This document shows positions 26,501-38,399 of a stretch of DNA of 64,000 nt, piece by piece (positions within the stretch are counted from its first letter, which is position 1; each line of letters begins with the position of its first letter). The translations under genes were made by a program, and so were the position numbers. The stretch is from positions 62,001-126,000 of the forward strand of contig LLEY01000040.1 in assembly GCA_001414485.1 (NCBI GenBank). The letters are read 5' to 3'. Source of the stretch: Calycina herbarum (lineage: Eukaryota > Ascomycota > Leotiomycetes > Helotiales > Pezizellaceae). Below the pieces are notes generated by a model. It was not told the origin of the DNA and did not search any database. It saw nothing but the letters and a program-made list of their open reading frames with translations.

Positions 26501-29329
26501 GTATAGAGAATTTAAAGCTTTGTTTAAAAACCTAGAAGACTTATAAGCCTTACTAAAACATTACTTATAAGATTATAAGATTAAATTAAAAAAGGGTTAT
26601 TACCTCTCGAAGTAGAAGCTTCGGTTATATAACTAGAAAAGCCTATAGAGAATAGAAAGTTATATAAAGGAAGGTATTAAGAAGGGATATATTAGAAGAT
26701 CTAAGTTACTAATTACCTTAAATATACTTATTATTAAGAAGAAAGACGATCTAGATAGAAGAGTATATATTAATTACTAAGAAGTAAATTATACTATAGT
26801 TAAGAACGCTTATCTGCTACTACCTAGCTAATACTTATAAGATAAGTTAGGAAAGGTAGTATAATTTATAAAACTAGATTAATAAAACGTTTATAAACTT
26901 ATATAAATAAAAGTTAGAGATAAATAAAAGATAGTATTTACCTTACTATTAGGCCTTTATAAATATATAGTTATACTATTTAAACTATATAATATACTAG
27001 CTATATATTAGAGATAAAATAATAATATTTTAAGGGATCTTCTAAGAGTAATAGTAATTTATTACCTAAATAATATTCTAATCTTCTTAAAGAAAGAAGA
27101 AGAATATAAGAGATATATTAGAGAAGTTTTATAATAACTTATAAAAGTAAATTCTTAGTTAAAACTCTTGAAATATAAGTTTAGAGTAACTTAGACACTT
27201 TTCCTAGAATAGGTATTTAGCTTAGAGAAAATAGAAATAGATCTAATAAAGATCTAAGACGTCTTAAACTAGAAATTACTAGAGAATATAAAAGACGTAT
27301 AATCCTTCCTTAGATTTATAAACTTTTATTATCTATTTATATAAGACTATATAAAGATTACTAAACTAATATTAGTACTAGTTAAGAAAGCTATTAGGTT
27401 TATATAGAATAAATAGGTAAAGAATGCTTTTTAGAAAATTAAAGTAAAGTTTATAGAAAAGCCTATTCTATACAATTTCAATATAGACAAACCTAGTATA
27501 ATCGAAATAGATGCCTTAGATATAGTAGTAGGTATAGTTTATCTATAACTAAATAATAAAGGAAAACTTATACCTATTATATATTATTCTAAAACATTTA
27601 ACTTAGTATAATAAAATTATAATATCTTTAATAAAGAACTACTTATTATAGTATTAGCTTTAGAATACTAGAGAATTTATTTATAGCTAGTAAAATACCT
27701 AGTTATAGTTTTATCTAACTATAAGAACCTTAGAACGTTTATAACAACTAAGGAACTTACGATAAGACGATTAGCTAGATAGTTAGAGATATTAGGAGGA
27801 TTTAATATTATTATTTAATATATAAAAGGAATATTAAATACTTAAGCTAATACTCTTAGCTAGAAACCCGGATATAAGAGAAGTAAGGAGTATAAGAAGA
27901 TTATAATCTTAAAAACTCTTAAGAATAGAGACTTAGTACCTACTATATACGAAATAGTAATAATAAACAACATCTAGATAGATAAAATTTAAAGTATATA
28001 TAAAGGTTATAATTAATATATAAAAGGGAAATTATAGGTCCCTAGCTTATATATAAAGGAGTTTATATAAGAATACTATACTACGCTTATATATAGTTAC
28101 TAAGGAATTCGTAGAACCCTCTAGAGAATAAGATAATATTACTATATTAATCAGTTATCTATAATAGTTAAGAAAGTAATAGTAGAATATAATACCTATA
28201 CTAGAAATAAGGCTTCCTACTATACTCCTTATAGATAAATAAACACTACTCTAATACTATAGATACCTTAGAAATTAATATCTATAGATTTTATTATTAA
28301 ATTACTAAAATCTAAAGATCTAATAATAAGAGTTAAATATAATATAATCCTAGTTATTATAGAACAACTTACAAAGTATATAATTCTAATAGTATATATA
28401 GAGTTAAGTATAGCTAAGGAATTAGTATTCGTATTCCTTAAGGAAGTAGTCTTAAGATATAGACTACCTAAAGAGATACTCTTAAACAGAGACAAGCTCT
28501 TTACCTCGAAATTTTAGATCGCTCTTATAGAACGATTAAGAGCGAAAAGAAAGCTTTCTATAGCTTTCTACCCTTAGACAAATAGAGGAAACGAACAGAT
28601 GAATTAAGTAGTTAAAACATACCTTCGTTATTATATAAACTACTAGTAAGATAACTAGGTAGAACTACTACCCTTAGTATAGTTCGCTTATAACAGTTTA
28701 GTAATAGAAACAATACTTATTATACTATTCTATACTAATTTTAAGTACGAATTATTAGTATACTAAGAACCGCTGTCTACGACTATCGATAATCAGCTTA
28801 CTTATATTCAGGTCTTAAAAATTAAGAGATTATATAAGGAACTTATAAAGGATTTACAGTTTATTACTAAAAGAAACGCGTACTACTATAATAAACAACG
28901 TAGTTAGAAGCTAACACTAAAAGAGAGAGATAAAGTCTACTTAGTATAGAAAAACATTAATATAAAAAGACTAAGTAATAAACTAGATTATAAAAAACTT
29001 AAACCTTTTAAAATTAAACGTGTTAAAGAACCTTTAAATTATAAATTAGTACTACTAAAAATAATAAATATCTATCTAGTATTCTATATATCCTTACTCG
29101 AACTAGCACTACCGGGAGCACTACTAGCCCTACTTATAGAAATTTAACTAGTAAACCTAAATACTAAGTATAAAATTAAGAGGATTCTTAACTATAGACT
29201 TATTAGAAGATAGGTTAAGTATTTAATAAAATAGTTAGATTACCTATATTTAGAAAACACTTAGGAACTTAGAAAAAACATTAGCTAGTACTTAGAGGAA
29301 CTTCAGGAGTTCCACTGTCGAAACCTAAG

Positions 29330-29960
29330 TCTGCTTATATCGCGTAGTTAGTAGGAAAGGACTTAAGAAAGGCTAGGTTAAGGCCTAGAGCGAGAGCAGG
29401 GTTAGAAACGTCGGGCATAGGAAGAGCGGCTAGCCTAGCAGCCTCTTCTTCTATCCGCTTCTTTTCTTCCTCCTTCTCCTTTTCCTTTCTTTCCAACTCT
29501 TTAGTAGCATCTAGCTCCTTAAGAGAGTTAAGACTAGCTACTATTATTCTCTACTTCTAGGCGTAAAGCAGCTTCTTCTGCTTATTAACTTAGAGGACTT
29601 TTATCATAGCCTTATTAGCCTCGTCCTCTAGTTGTTAGATCTAAGTATCTATAGACTCCTAATCTCGAATAGTCGGTATACAGTTTACCTTACAAATATT
29701 GTAAGTCTTACTATTCTTTATATAACAACTGTAGCGATTTAGACTTTTATCTTAAAAGGCGATATATTTATTTATAAAACCAGCTTTTAAATATTAGGTA
29801 TAAGATACTATCTTTATTCTAGATAAGTTAATTTCTTTTCTAAGAGTAATATACTTAGTACGTTTCGTTAAACAATCGGGTAGTATAGTAGAAGGAGAAG
29901 AAGGCTGCTAGCCTTCTAATAATATTTCTTAGGTTATACTTAAGTATAAGGATATGCTAA
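29330..29960 (-). pseudogene. Antisense accessory ORF relic in chromovirus B3
   Basis: On the strand opposite to gag-pol, this frame can be followed from near the 3' LTR back to the end of pol, where the two frames converge tail to tail. The N-terminal part contains Cys codons in a C-x2-C-like setting (KTYNICKVNC). It is followed by a Gln/Leu-rich helix and a strongly charged K/E coiled coil (ELERKEKEKEEEKKRIEEE), then a hydrophobic C-terminus (SNPALALGLNLAFLKSF). Stops interrupt it. Equivalents occupy the same place in B1 (about 10.08-10.8 kb) and, more divergently, B4 (about 31.4-32.06 kb). I do not recognise a function. An architectural or nucleic-acid-binding protein is only a guess. Confidence 0.6.
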
Positions 29961-29976
29961 GCTAAGAAGGGGATAG

Positions 29977-30412
29977 TATTATAAATCACGTATATATGTA
30001 ATAAGTAAAGACTAGGCAGCGTCCTAATAGGTTAAGTACTATTAGAATACTCTTATAGTAGATAGGGATCGGTTAGGCTAGCTAAGCGATCTAAGGATTT
30101 CATTATAATAATTACGTAACGAAAGGGACCGTTAGATCGCTAGACGAACCAGCTCGTTGGATCGCTAGCTCGATAAGCGAGTTAGCTACCTAAGGGAAAC
30201 GAAGGTTCTATATATATACTAGCACGTCTGCTATCTAGAAGAGAAGCTTCGTACTTAACTTTAGTTATTAATCTTATTATTTTATTTAACATCTTTGATA
30301 TAAGTAACGAGTTCACTTCTAAGTAAACAACCTAGTATATCTATACTTCTTATCTGTATACTAACCTTCGAGATTTAGTCATCTTTATTTAGTTCGTTTA
30401 AGTCTCGTTATA
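29977..30412 (+). repeat. 3' LTR of B3
   Basis: This is a 436-bp direct copy of 23158-23593, followed immediately by the target duplication TAGAA. Confidence 0.93.
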
Positions 30413-30925
30413 TAGAAGTAGTATTACTCGACTAAATCGAGCTTATAGACGATAAGCTTAAGACTAGAGAATATAGTATATAGATTAAAACAGACGTCTT
30501 AGATATAATAGAAGACGTTATATACTTATAACTAAACGAAGGAATCGAGTTATAAGTTAGTAAGATATAGAATACTAACGATAATAGAGATCTACTTCTT
30601 AAAGAATATTATAATATATAGTTAGAAATAGAATATAAATTGCTTCTTTAAGTAGAATATAAATTATTACTATTAATAAGTTTATTAGAATTATTAGAAT
30701 TAGTATCTAACTTATTAGAGGTAGATCCTAGAATATATAAGCCTAAGTAAGATAAGATATATATATTTATTAGAACCTTTAAGAGAGAGAATAGATAGGT
30801 ATATATAGAAAGCTAGAAACCTGATTTCTAGAGCCTATATTCTACTTAAGAAATCAAACCTACTATTCTAACTACTTATATAATAGTATAGAATAACTAG
30901 GATCGAGTAACTATAGTTAGCTCTG

Positions 30926-31371
30926 TGTAACGAAACTCAAACGAACTAAACAAAGATGACTAAGTCTCGAAGGTTAGTATATAGGTAAGAAGTATAGATA
31001 TACTAGGTTATTTACTTAGAAGTAAACTCGTTACTTATATCAAAGATGTTAAATAAGATAATAAGATTAATAACTAAAGTTAAGTACGAAGCTTCTATCT
31101 AATAGCAGACGTGCTAGTATATATAGAATCTTCTATACTACCTAGATCCCTATATAAGCCTAGATCCCTAGATCCCTTTAGATCTCTTAAGAGATCTAAG
31201 AGGATCTATTACATAACTATTAACAGTTATCTAATAGTAAGATCCTAAAATACCTAAATACTTTTATATTACTAATTCCCTCTTATATTACCTTCTATTT
31301 CCTAGATATCGTGCCTTATCTTATTAGAGCGCTATCTAGACTACTTACTATATATAACGTGATTTATAACA
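30926..31371 (-). repeat. LTR of B4 (left on the plus strand)
   Basis: This 446-bp LTR starts TGTAACGAAACTC and ends TTTATAACA. It contains short tandem GATCCCTA-type units near 31150-31190. Confidence 0.9.
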
Positions 31372-34300
31372 CTATCCTCTTCTTAGCCTAGCGTGTTCTT
31401 ATACTTAAGTATAAGCTAAGAAACTTAGTTAGAGTACTAATAGTATCCTTTCCTTTCTATTATATCCTACTCTATATAAAAGAAGAAAGAAGAATAAATA
31501 CTTCTTATAAAAAGTATTAAAATAGTTTATAATAAAATATTACTATATTCTTACTATACTTCCTAAAAGTATAGATGTTTTATTAATACCTTCTAATCTT
31601 CTTAATATTCTAAATATATTTAGTTAAAGCTAAAATATAATAAAACCAACGATACTTAGAAGAAGAGTGTTCTCTATACTAGCGACTAGTCCTTTATTAA
31701 AAGATAAGAGAAGAAGCTAGATAGAGAGGAGAAGGAGGTAATAATAAAGATTCTATAGTTACGAAAGCAGAAGGCCTTTCTTAAAGAAAGGCAACGTAAA
31801 ATATCCTATTAAGGACTTTGTTTTCTTAATAACCTTAATACTACTAAGAAGGTAGAAAAGAAAGAGAAGAAGGAGAAAGAAAGAGAGGAATAAGAGTAAC
31901 AAGAGACAGAGGTTACTTGTTTAGTAGCCCTATCTATTCCTACTAATTCCTAATCTAAGATAGTCCTTAACCTAGCCTTCTTTACTGCTTTTCCTTTAAA
32001 CTACGAAATATAGATAAACCTAGGTTTTCCTAATAGAACTTCTAAAGTTCTACTAAGTAATAGTTAAGATTACTTCTTAGCTCTTAAGTGTTTTCTAAGT
32101 ATAGGTAATCTAACTATTTAATTAAATACTTAACTTATCTTTTAATAAGTTTATAGTTAAGAATCCTCTTAACTTTATATTTAGTGTTTAAGTTTACTAG
32201 TTAAATTTCTATAAGTAGAGCTAGTAGTGCTCCTAGTAGTACTAGTTCAAGTAAGGATATATAAAATACTAAGTAGATGTTTATTATCTTTAGTAGTACT
32301 AGTTTATAATTCAAAGATCTCTTAACTTATTTAATTTTAAATAGTTTAAATTTTTTATAATCTAGTTTATTACTTAGTCTTTTTATATTAATATTTTTTT
32401 ATACTAAGTAGACTTTATCTCTCTCTTTTAGCGTTAGCTCCTAACTACGTCGTTTATTATAATAGTATATATTTCTTTTAACTATAAATTACAAATCCTC
32501 TATAAGTTTCTTATATAACTCTTTAATTTTTAAGATATAAATACAAGTAAGTTAGTTATCGATAGTTATAGATAACAGTTCTTAGTATACTAATAATTTA
32601 TACCTAAAGTTAGTATAGAATAGTATAATAAGTATTATTTCTATTACTAAACTATTATAAGTAAACTATACTAAGAGTAGCAGTTCTACCTAGTTATTTT
32701 ACTAGTAGTTTATATAATAACAAAGGTATATTTTAACTACTTAATTTATTCTTTTATTTCCTTTATTTATTTAAAAGTAAAAAGCTATAGAGAGTTTTCT
32801 TTTCATATCTAATTATTTTATAAAAGTAATCTAAAATTTTAAGATAAAGAGCTTATCTCTATCTAAGAGTATTTCTTTAAATAGTCTATATCTTAAGACT
32901 ACTTCTCTAAAGAATACAAATACTAATTCCTTAGCTATACTTAACTCTATATATATTACTAGAATTATATACTTTATAAGACGTTCTATAATAACTAGGA
33001 TCGTATTATACTTAACTCTTATTATTAGATCTTTAGATTTAGATAATTTAATAATAAAATTTATAAATATTAATTTCTAAGATACTTATAATATTAGAGT
33101 AGTGTTTATCTATCTATAAGAAGTATAGTAAGAAGCCTTATTCCTAGTATAGATATTATATTCTACTATTACCTCCTTAACTATTATAGATAACTAATTA
33201 ATATAGTAGTATTATCTTATCTACTAAAGAGTTCTACGAATTCCTTAGTAGTTATAAGTAAGCATAGTATAGTATTCTTATATAAACTCCTATATATATA
33301 AGCTAGGAACCTATAGTTTCCCTTTTATATACTAGTTATATCCTTTATATATATTCTAAATTTTATCTATCTAGATATTATTTATTACTACTATTTTATA
33401 TATAATAGGTACTAAGTCTCTATTCTTAAGAGTTTTTAAGATTATAATCTTCTTATACTCTTTATTTCTCTTATATCTAGGTTTTTAGCTAAGAGTATTA
33501 GCTTAAGTATTTAATATTCCCTTTATATATTAAATAATAATATTAAATCCTTCTAATATTTCTACCTATCTAGCTAACTATCTAGTTATAAGTTCCTTAG
33601 TTATTATAAACGTCCTAAAGTTCTTATAGTTAGATAAGATCGTAACTTAGTATTTTACTAGTTATAAATATATTCTCTTATATTCTAAAGCTAATACTAT
33701 AATAAGCAATTCTTTATCAAAGATACTATAGTTTTACTATACTAGGTTAAACGTTTTAGAATAATATATAATAAGTATAAGTTTTCCTTTTTTATTTAAT
33801 TATAAATAAATCGTACCTACTAATATATCTAAGGCGTCTATTTTAATTATACTTAGTTTCTCTATATTAAAATTATATAAAATAGGTTTTTTTATAAACC
33901 TTACTTTAATTCTTTAAAAAGCATCCTTAGCTTATTTATTCTAAATAAATTTAATAGTTTTTTTAACTAGTACTATTATCAGTTTAGTAATCTTTATATA
34001 GTCTTATATAAATAGATAGTAGAAGTTTATAAATCTAAAGAAAGACTATATATCTCTTATATTCTCTAGTAACTTCTAGTTTAAGATGTCTTAGATTTTT
34101 ACTAGATCTATTTCTATTTTTCCTAAGCTAAATACCTATCCTAGGAAAAGTGTCTAAGTTACTTTAAACTTGTATTTTAAGAGTTTTAACTAAGAGTTTA
34201 CTTTTATAAGTTATTATAAAACTTCTTTAACATATCTCTTATATACTTCTTCTTTTTCTAAGAAGATTAGAATATTATCTAGGTAATAGATTACTATTAC

Positions 34301-37300
34301 TCTTAGAAGATCTCTTAAAATATTATTATTTTATCTCTAATATATAGCTAATATATTATAAAGTCTAAATAGTATAATTATATATTTATAAAAGCCTAAT
34401 AGTAAGGCAAATACCGTCTTCTATTCGTCTCTAGTTTTTATTTATATAAGTCTATAGACGTTTTATTAATTTAATTTTATAAATCGTACTACCTTATCTA
34501 ACTTATCTTATAAGTATTAGCTAGGTAGTAGTATATAAGTGTTCTTAACTATAGTATAATTTACTTCTTAGTAATTAATATATACTCTTCTTTCTAAGTT
34601 ATCTTTTTTCTTAATAATAAGTATATTTAAGGTAATTAGTAACTTAGATCTTTTAATATATCTCTTCTTAATACCTTCCTTTATATAACTTTCTATTCTC
34701 TATAAGCTTTTCTAGTTATATAACTAAAGCTTCTACTTTAAGAGATAATAACTCTCTTTTAATTTAATCTTATAATCTTATAAGCGATGTTCTAGTAAGA
34801 CTTATAAGTCTTCTAGGTTTTTGAACAAAGCCTTAAATTCTCTATACTATATAGGTATTTTATTATCAGCTGTCCTACTAACCTATAGAGGACCCTAGGT
34901 AAGATGTCCTAGCATCTTAGAAGAGGTAGCGCTAACCTTATTCCTACTTTATAGTTATAATTACAAACCTATATATTTATATTAACTAAAAGTTATTATT
35001 CTAGCTTTCTAGTCGATTTCTAGATTATGTTTCTAAATCTATAATATACTAAGTATTACTTCCTTACTTCTTATTTTAATAATATCGAATTATATATCTA
35101 AGTAGTATTCTTTAATATTAACTTTTATTAGAATAGTCTACTAATTAATAATTCTATTTTAATATATAATATCTATTCTATTAACTACTCTTAGTTAATA
35201 TAGTCTTATCCTTTTAATTAAAATGTTTAGCTTTTCTTAAGCTATTAGAGAGATAAAGTTACCTATTATTCCTAAGTCTATTATAACTTATAACTTTTTT
35301 CCTTATATTTCTATAGTTATTACTAGCTGTCTTTCTTCTAATATAACATCTAACTTTGCTTTAATATATTAGACTTCAAAAGATTAATTTTTATAATTAT
35401 AACTCTATCTTTCCTCGTTCTTATATTATAAAAAGAATCTTACCTTTTCCTAGTTAGTATATACTACCTTATATATTAACTAGTATTCTACGATTTCTAT
35501 AGTTTTAGGAATTCTTCTTATAAACCGTTTTTATAAGTTTCTACTATTATATTAGATCTATTTATAATTAGTTTCTAAAATAGCTTCTATAGACTATAGT
35601 TCTTCTAAATATAGATAATCTAAAGTAGCCTCTAGTATACTTATCTCTAGCTTTATATAGTAAACCTTAAATATATAGTCTCTTAAATTCTTTTCTTTAA
35701 CTACTTAAATCTAGGACTAAGGAAAGAATACTACTCCTTTATTATTAGATAAAGCTACCTCGTATATCTAATAATATTTTACTATTCTAGTAGATTCTAG
35801 TAAAATTCCTTTAAATCGTTTCTATAATAACTAATCTAAGGTTAGACTTAGTTTATATTATATCTATTATATTATTATTTCTTAAACTATTTCTATAATC
35901 TAAAGTTCTCCTACTAGAGGATAGTAAAACTCTTCTAGCTCCGTTTTAGCCTATTTAGTAATATTAAGTTCTCTTTATTCCTAGAATAGTATACTAAATA
36001 ACTTTAGTAAACTATGTTCTCTAAATACTATTCTATCTTCTCTAATTAATATAACTATAATATATTACTTAAATTCCTTTAATATAACGTCTTTAGATAC
36101 TATTCTATAAAAAGGAGTTTTGATTCGTTCTTTAAATCCTGTTAGGACTTACTACGTCTATATACTAATTTCTTCTAAAATATTATATATCTTCTATATG
36201 TCTCTAATCTTAAAGTAGGTAGATTCCTTAATTCGTAGTTAGTTATATATAAGTTCTTTATCCTTAATAGTTTCTTACCTAGTAATTAGACTAACTAGAG
36301 TTATTATCTTAGGGTTATTTCTTATAACTATATATATTATTAAGATAGTTAGGTTAACCCTCTATATAGTATAAGAACTCTAGAAGTCTAGTTTCTAGTT
36401 ATTAATATATATCTATTAATTCTCTTATTCAAATATTCTAAGAAAGGCCTAAGTTTCTCCTACTTTAGAGTCTTTATTTCTAACTCCTTCTTCTAAACTA
36501 GAAGATAAGTCTAATATCTCTGAAGAACTAGTTAATAATAGTAACTTATATTCTACTTAAAAAGGTTACTTAGATTCTATTACTAATTATATATTATAAT
36601 ATTCTTTAAGAAGTAGATTACTATTATTATTAGTATCTTATATACTACTAATTCCTTTATTATTTTTAATCTAGGTTCTATATCTCTATACTTTAAGTTC
36701 CTTATCTATAAGTTTAATATAGTTAGTTAAAGCTACTTATTATTAAACAGTAGTATTAATTTATTTCTTTCTCTTAGAGTCTTTCTTCTTACTATACTTA
36801 TTTACTCTATAACCTAGAAGGCTATAGTTATAATATAAGTTCTACTTATATCAACGATTTCACTCTTCTTAAGAAAGTCCTTCTTTCTTTAAAAAGGTTT
36901 TCTTCTATATAGCGTTTACCTCCTTACTATGTTTATTAGTATAAGAGTACTTCCACTTCTCTAACTCTTTACTCTTTTCCCTATATCTAGGGTTACTCTT
37001 TCTAAATTCATATAGGCAGTTATCTAACTAGACAACTTCCTTAATTATACTTATAATAGTTAAGAACTATATATTCTACTTAGCTATTTCCTTATAAATA
37101 TATACTTTTAATCCTCTATAAAAGAGTTCTATAAAAGCAATAGTATTCTATCCTAACTTCGTCCTATAACGTTAAAATTCGTTAACGTAATCTATTACTA
37201 ATCTGGTTTAGTATAACTCTAAAAGCTTATATACAGCTATTTAGATTATATCGAAGTCTTTAAAAACTTTCTTAATAGTTATCTTAAATCCTCTCTAAGA

Positions 37301-37749
37301 TTTAAATATAATCTTAGTTAATTTCATCTTTCTATCTTTATCCTTATTCTTAAAGAAGTCCTCTAAGTATAGCTAGGCCTATTCTAATACTAATCCCCTA
37401 AGGTAGGAGATAGCAAAGATAGTTTATAAGTTATAATTACCTTTAAACTTATTAGAGTTAAAGTTAAAGTAGATGTCTATTTAGAGAAGAAATAAGTTAA
37501 GTTCCTTTCGCTTCCTATAATATATATCTAGTATCTTAACTTTAATAGACTTAAGTGCTTCGACCTTATAAGGCTCGGGTACGTCTAGTATACTAACATT
37601 GTCGTCGTTCCTAGTAAATATATACTAGCAGGTGTCTTTCCTATCGTACTCTAGATATACCTATAACGTTAACTCGACTAGTATTCAGGCTAGCTGCTAT
37701 AGAGGTTGCTAGGGCTATAGCGACTGAACTTCTAAGCAAGTGCTTAAAG

Positions 37750-38195
37750 TATAACAAAACTTAAACGAACTAAACAAAGATAACTAAGTCTCGAAGATTA
37801 GTATATAAGTAAGAAGTATAGATATACTAGGTTGTTTACTTAGAAGTAAACTCGTTACTTATATTAAAGATATTAAATAAGATAATAAGATTAATAACTA
37901 AAGTTAAGCACAAAGCTTCTATCTAATAGCAGACGTGCTAGTATATATAGAATCTTCCGTACTACCTAGATCCCTATATAAGCCTAGATCCCTAGATCTC
38001 TTTAGATCTCCTAAAGGATCTAAGAGGATCTATTACGTAACTACTAACAGTTATCTAATAGTAAGATCCTAAAATACTTAAATTCCTTTATATTACTAAT
38101 TCCCTCTTATATTACCTTCTATTTCCTAGATATCGTACCTTGTCCTATTAGAGCGCCGTCTAAACTACTTACTATATATAACGTAATTCGTAACA
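37750..38195 (-). repeat. LTR of B4 (right on the plus strand)
   Basis: This is a 446-bp direct copy of 30926-31371. It ends TTCGTAACA at 38195. Confidence 0.9.
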
Positions 38196-38399
38196 CTATA
38201 TTTATAGCCGCTACTAATATACTTAAGACTATTATATAAAACTATATATTTCCGTATAAGACCTTATATCTTAACTATAAAGGATTTTCGTACTTATACT
38301 ATATATATAAGAAAGGTTTAAAAGATCTACTATATATAGTTCGTTCGACGTACTCTTATAAGTAAATATAAGAGAAGATAAGTTAATTCTAATATTATA
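38196..38399. other. Unassigned RIP-mutated spacer
   Basis: About 200 bp lie between B4 and the inverted-repeat element. One frame reads as a Tyr/Lys-rich degenerate peptide that could be a transposon remnant. I cannot assign it. Confidence 0.4.

Larger units (their letters stand above)
23158..30412 (+). mobile_element. Complete Ty3/gypsy chromovirus B3 (7,255 bp)
   Basis: Two 436-bp LTRs (23158-23593 and 29977-30412) and a perfect 5-bp target duplication TAGAA (23153-23157, 30413-30417) define it. In order on the plus strand: Gag (about 23.8-24.6 kb) with a decayed zinc knuckle near 24512-24553, protease and then reverse transcriptase (26.6-27.4 kb) with the YLDD box mutated to Y-L-N-N near 27058-27088, RNase H, integrase (28.0-28.9 kb) with an HPQTNR-like box near 28570-28600, and a chromodomain near 29160-29310. 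After pol, on the minus strand from about 29.95 down to 29.33 kb, lies a convergent accessory frame. A polypurine tract (AAGAAGGGGATAG) precedes the 3' LTR. All frames carry stops. Confidence 0.94.
21521..30925 (+). mobile_element. Ty3/gypsy chromovirus B2, truncated and itself invaded
   Basis: Its 5' LTR is 21521-21979, beginning TGTTACGAATCACG. The interior runs on the plus strand as Gag to 23157 (with a solo LTR inside), is interrupted by element B3 (23158-30412), and resumes at 30418-30925 with sequence matching the start of pol in B3 (about 24.57-25.06 kb). It is then cut off at 30926 by element B4. The rest of pol and its 3' LTR are not seen after B4, so B2 is a 5' fragment. The LTR middle resembles that of B4 more than those of B1 or B3. 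Confidence 0.85.
30926..38195 (-). mobile_element. Complete Ty3/gypsy chromovirus B4 (7,270 bp)
   Basis: Two 446-bp LTRs (30926-31371 and 37750-38195) bound a minus-strand gag-pol. The interior is collinear with B1 and B3: reverse transcriptase lies at about 33.8-34.7 kb (minus), Gag toward 36.8-37.6 kb, and the accessory antisense position at 31.4-32.06 kb. The left LTR start TGTAACGAAACTCAAACG is the least mutated end in the family. Flanking 5-mers are CTCTG (left) and CTATA (right), which do not form a clean target duplication. The left flank is B2 pol and the right flank is not its continuation, so one end may have been rearranged after insertion. It is inactive. Confidence 0.9.

Noticed and set aside
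28268..28495. 75-codon minus-strand frame
   Set aside because: It is antisense to the integrase region of B3 and opened up by low stop density after RIP on one strand.
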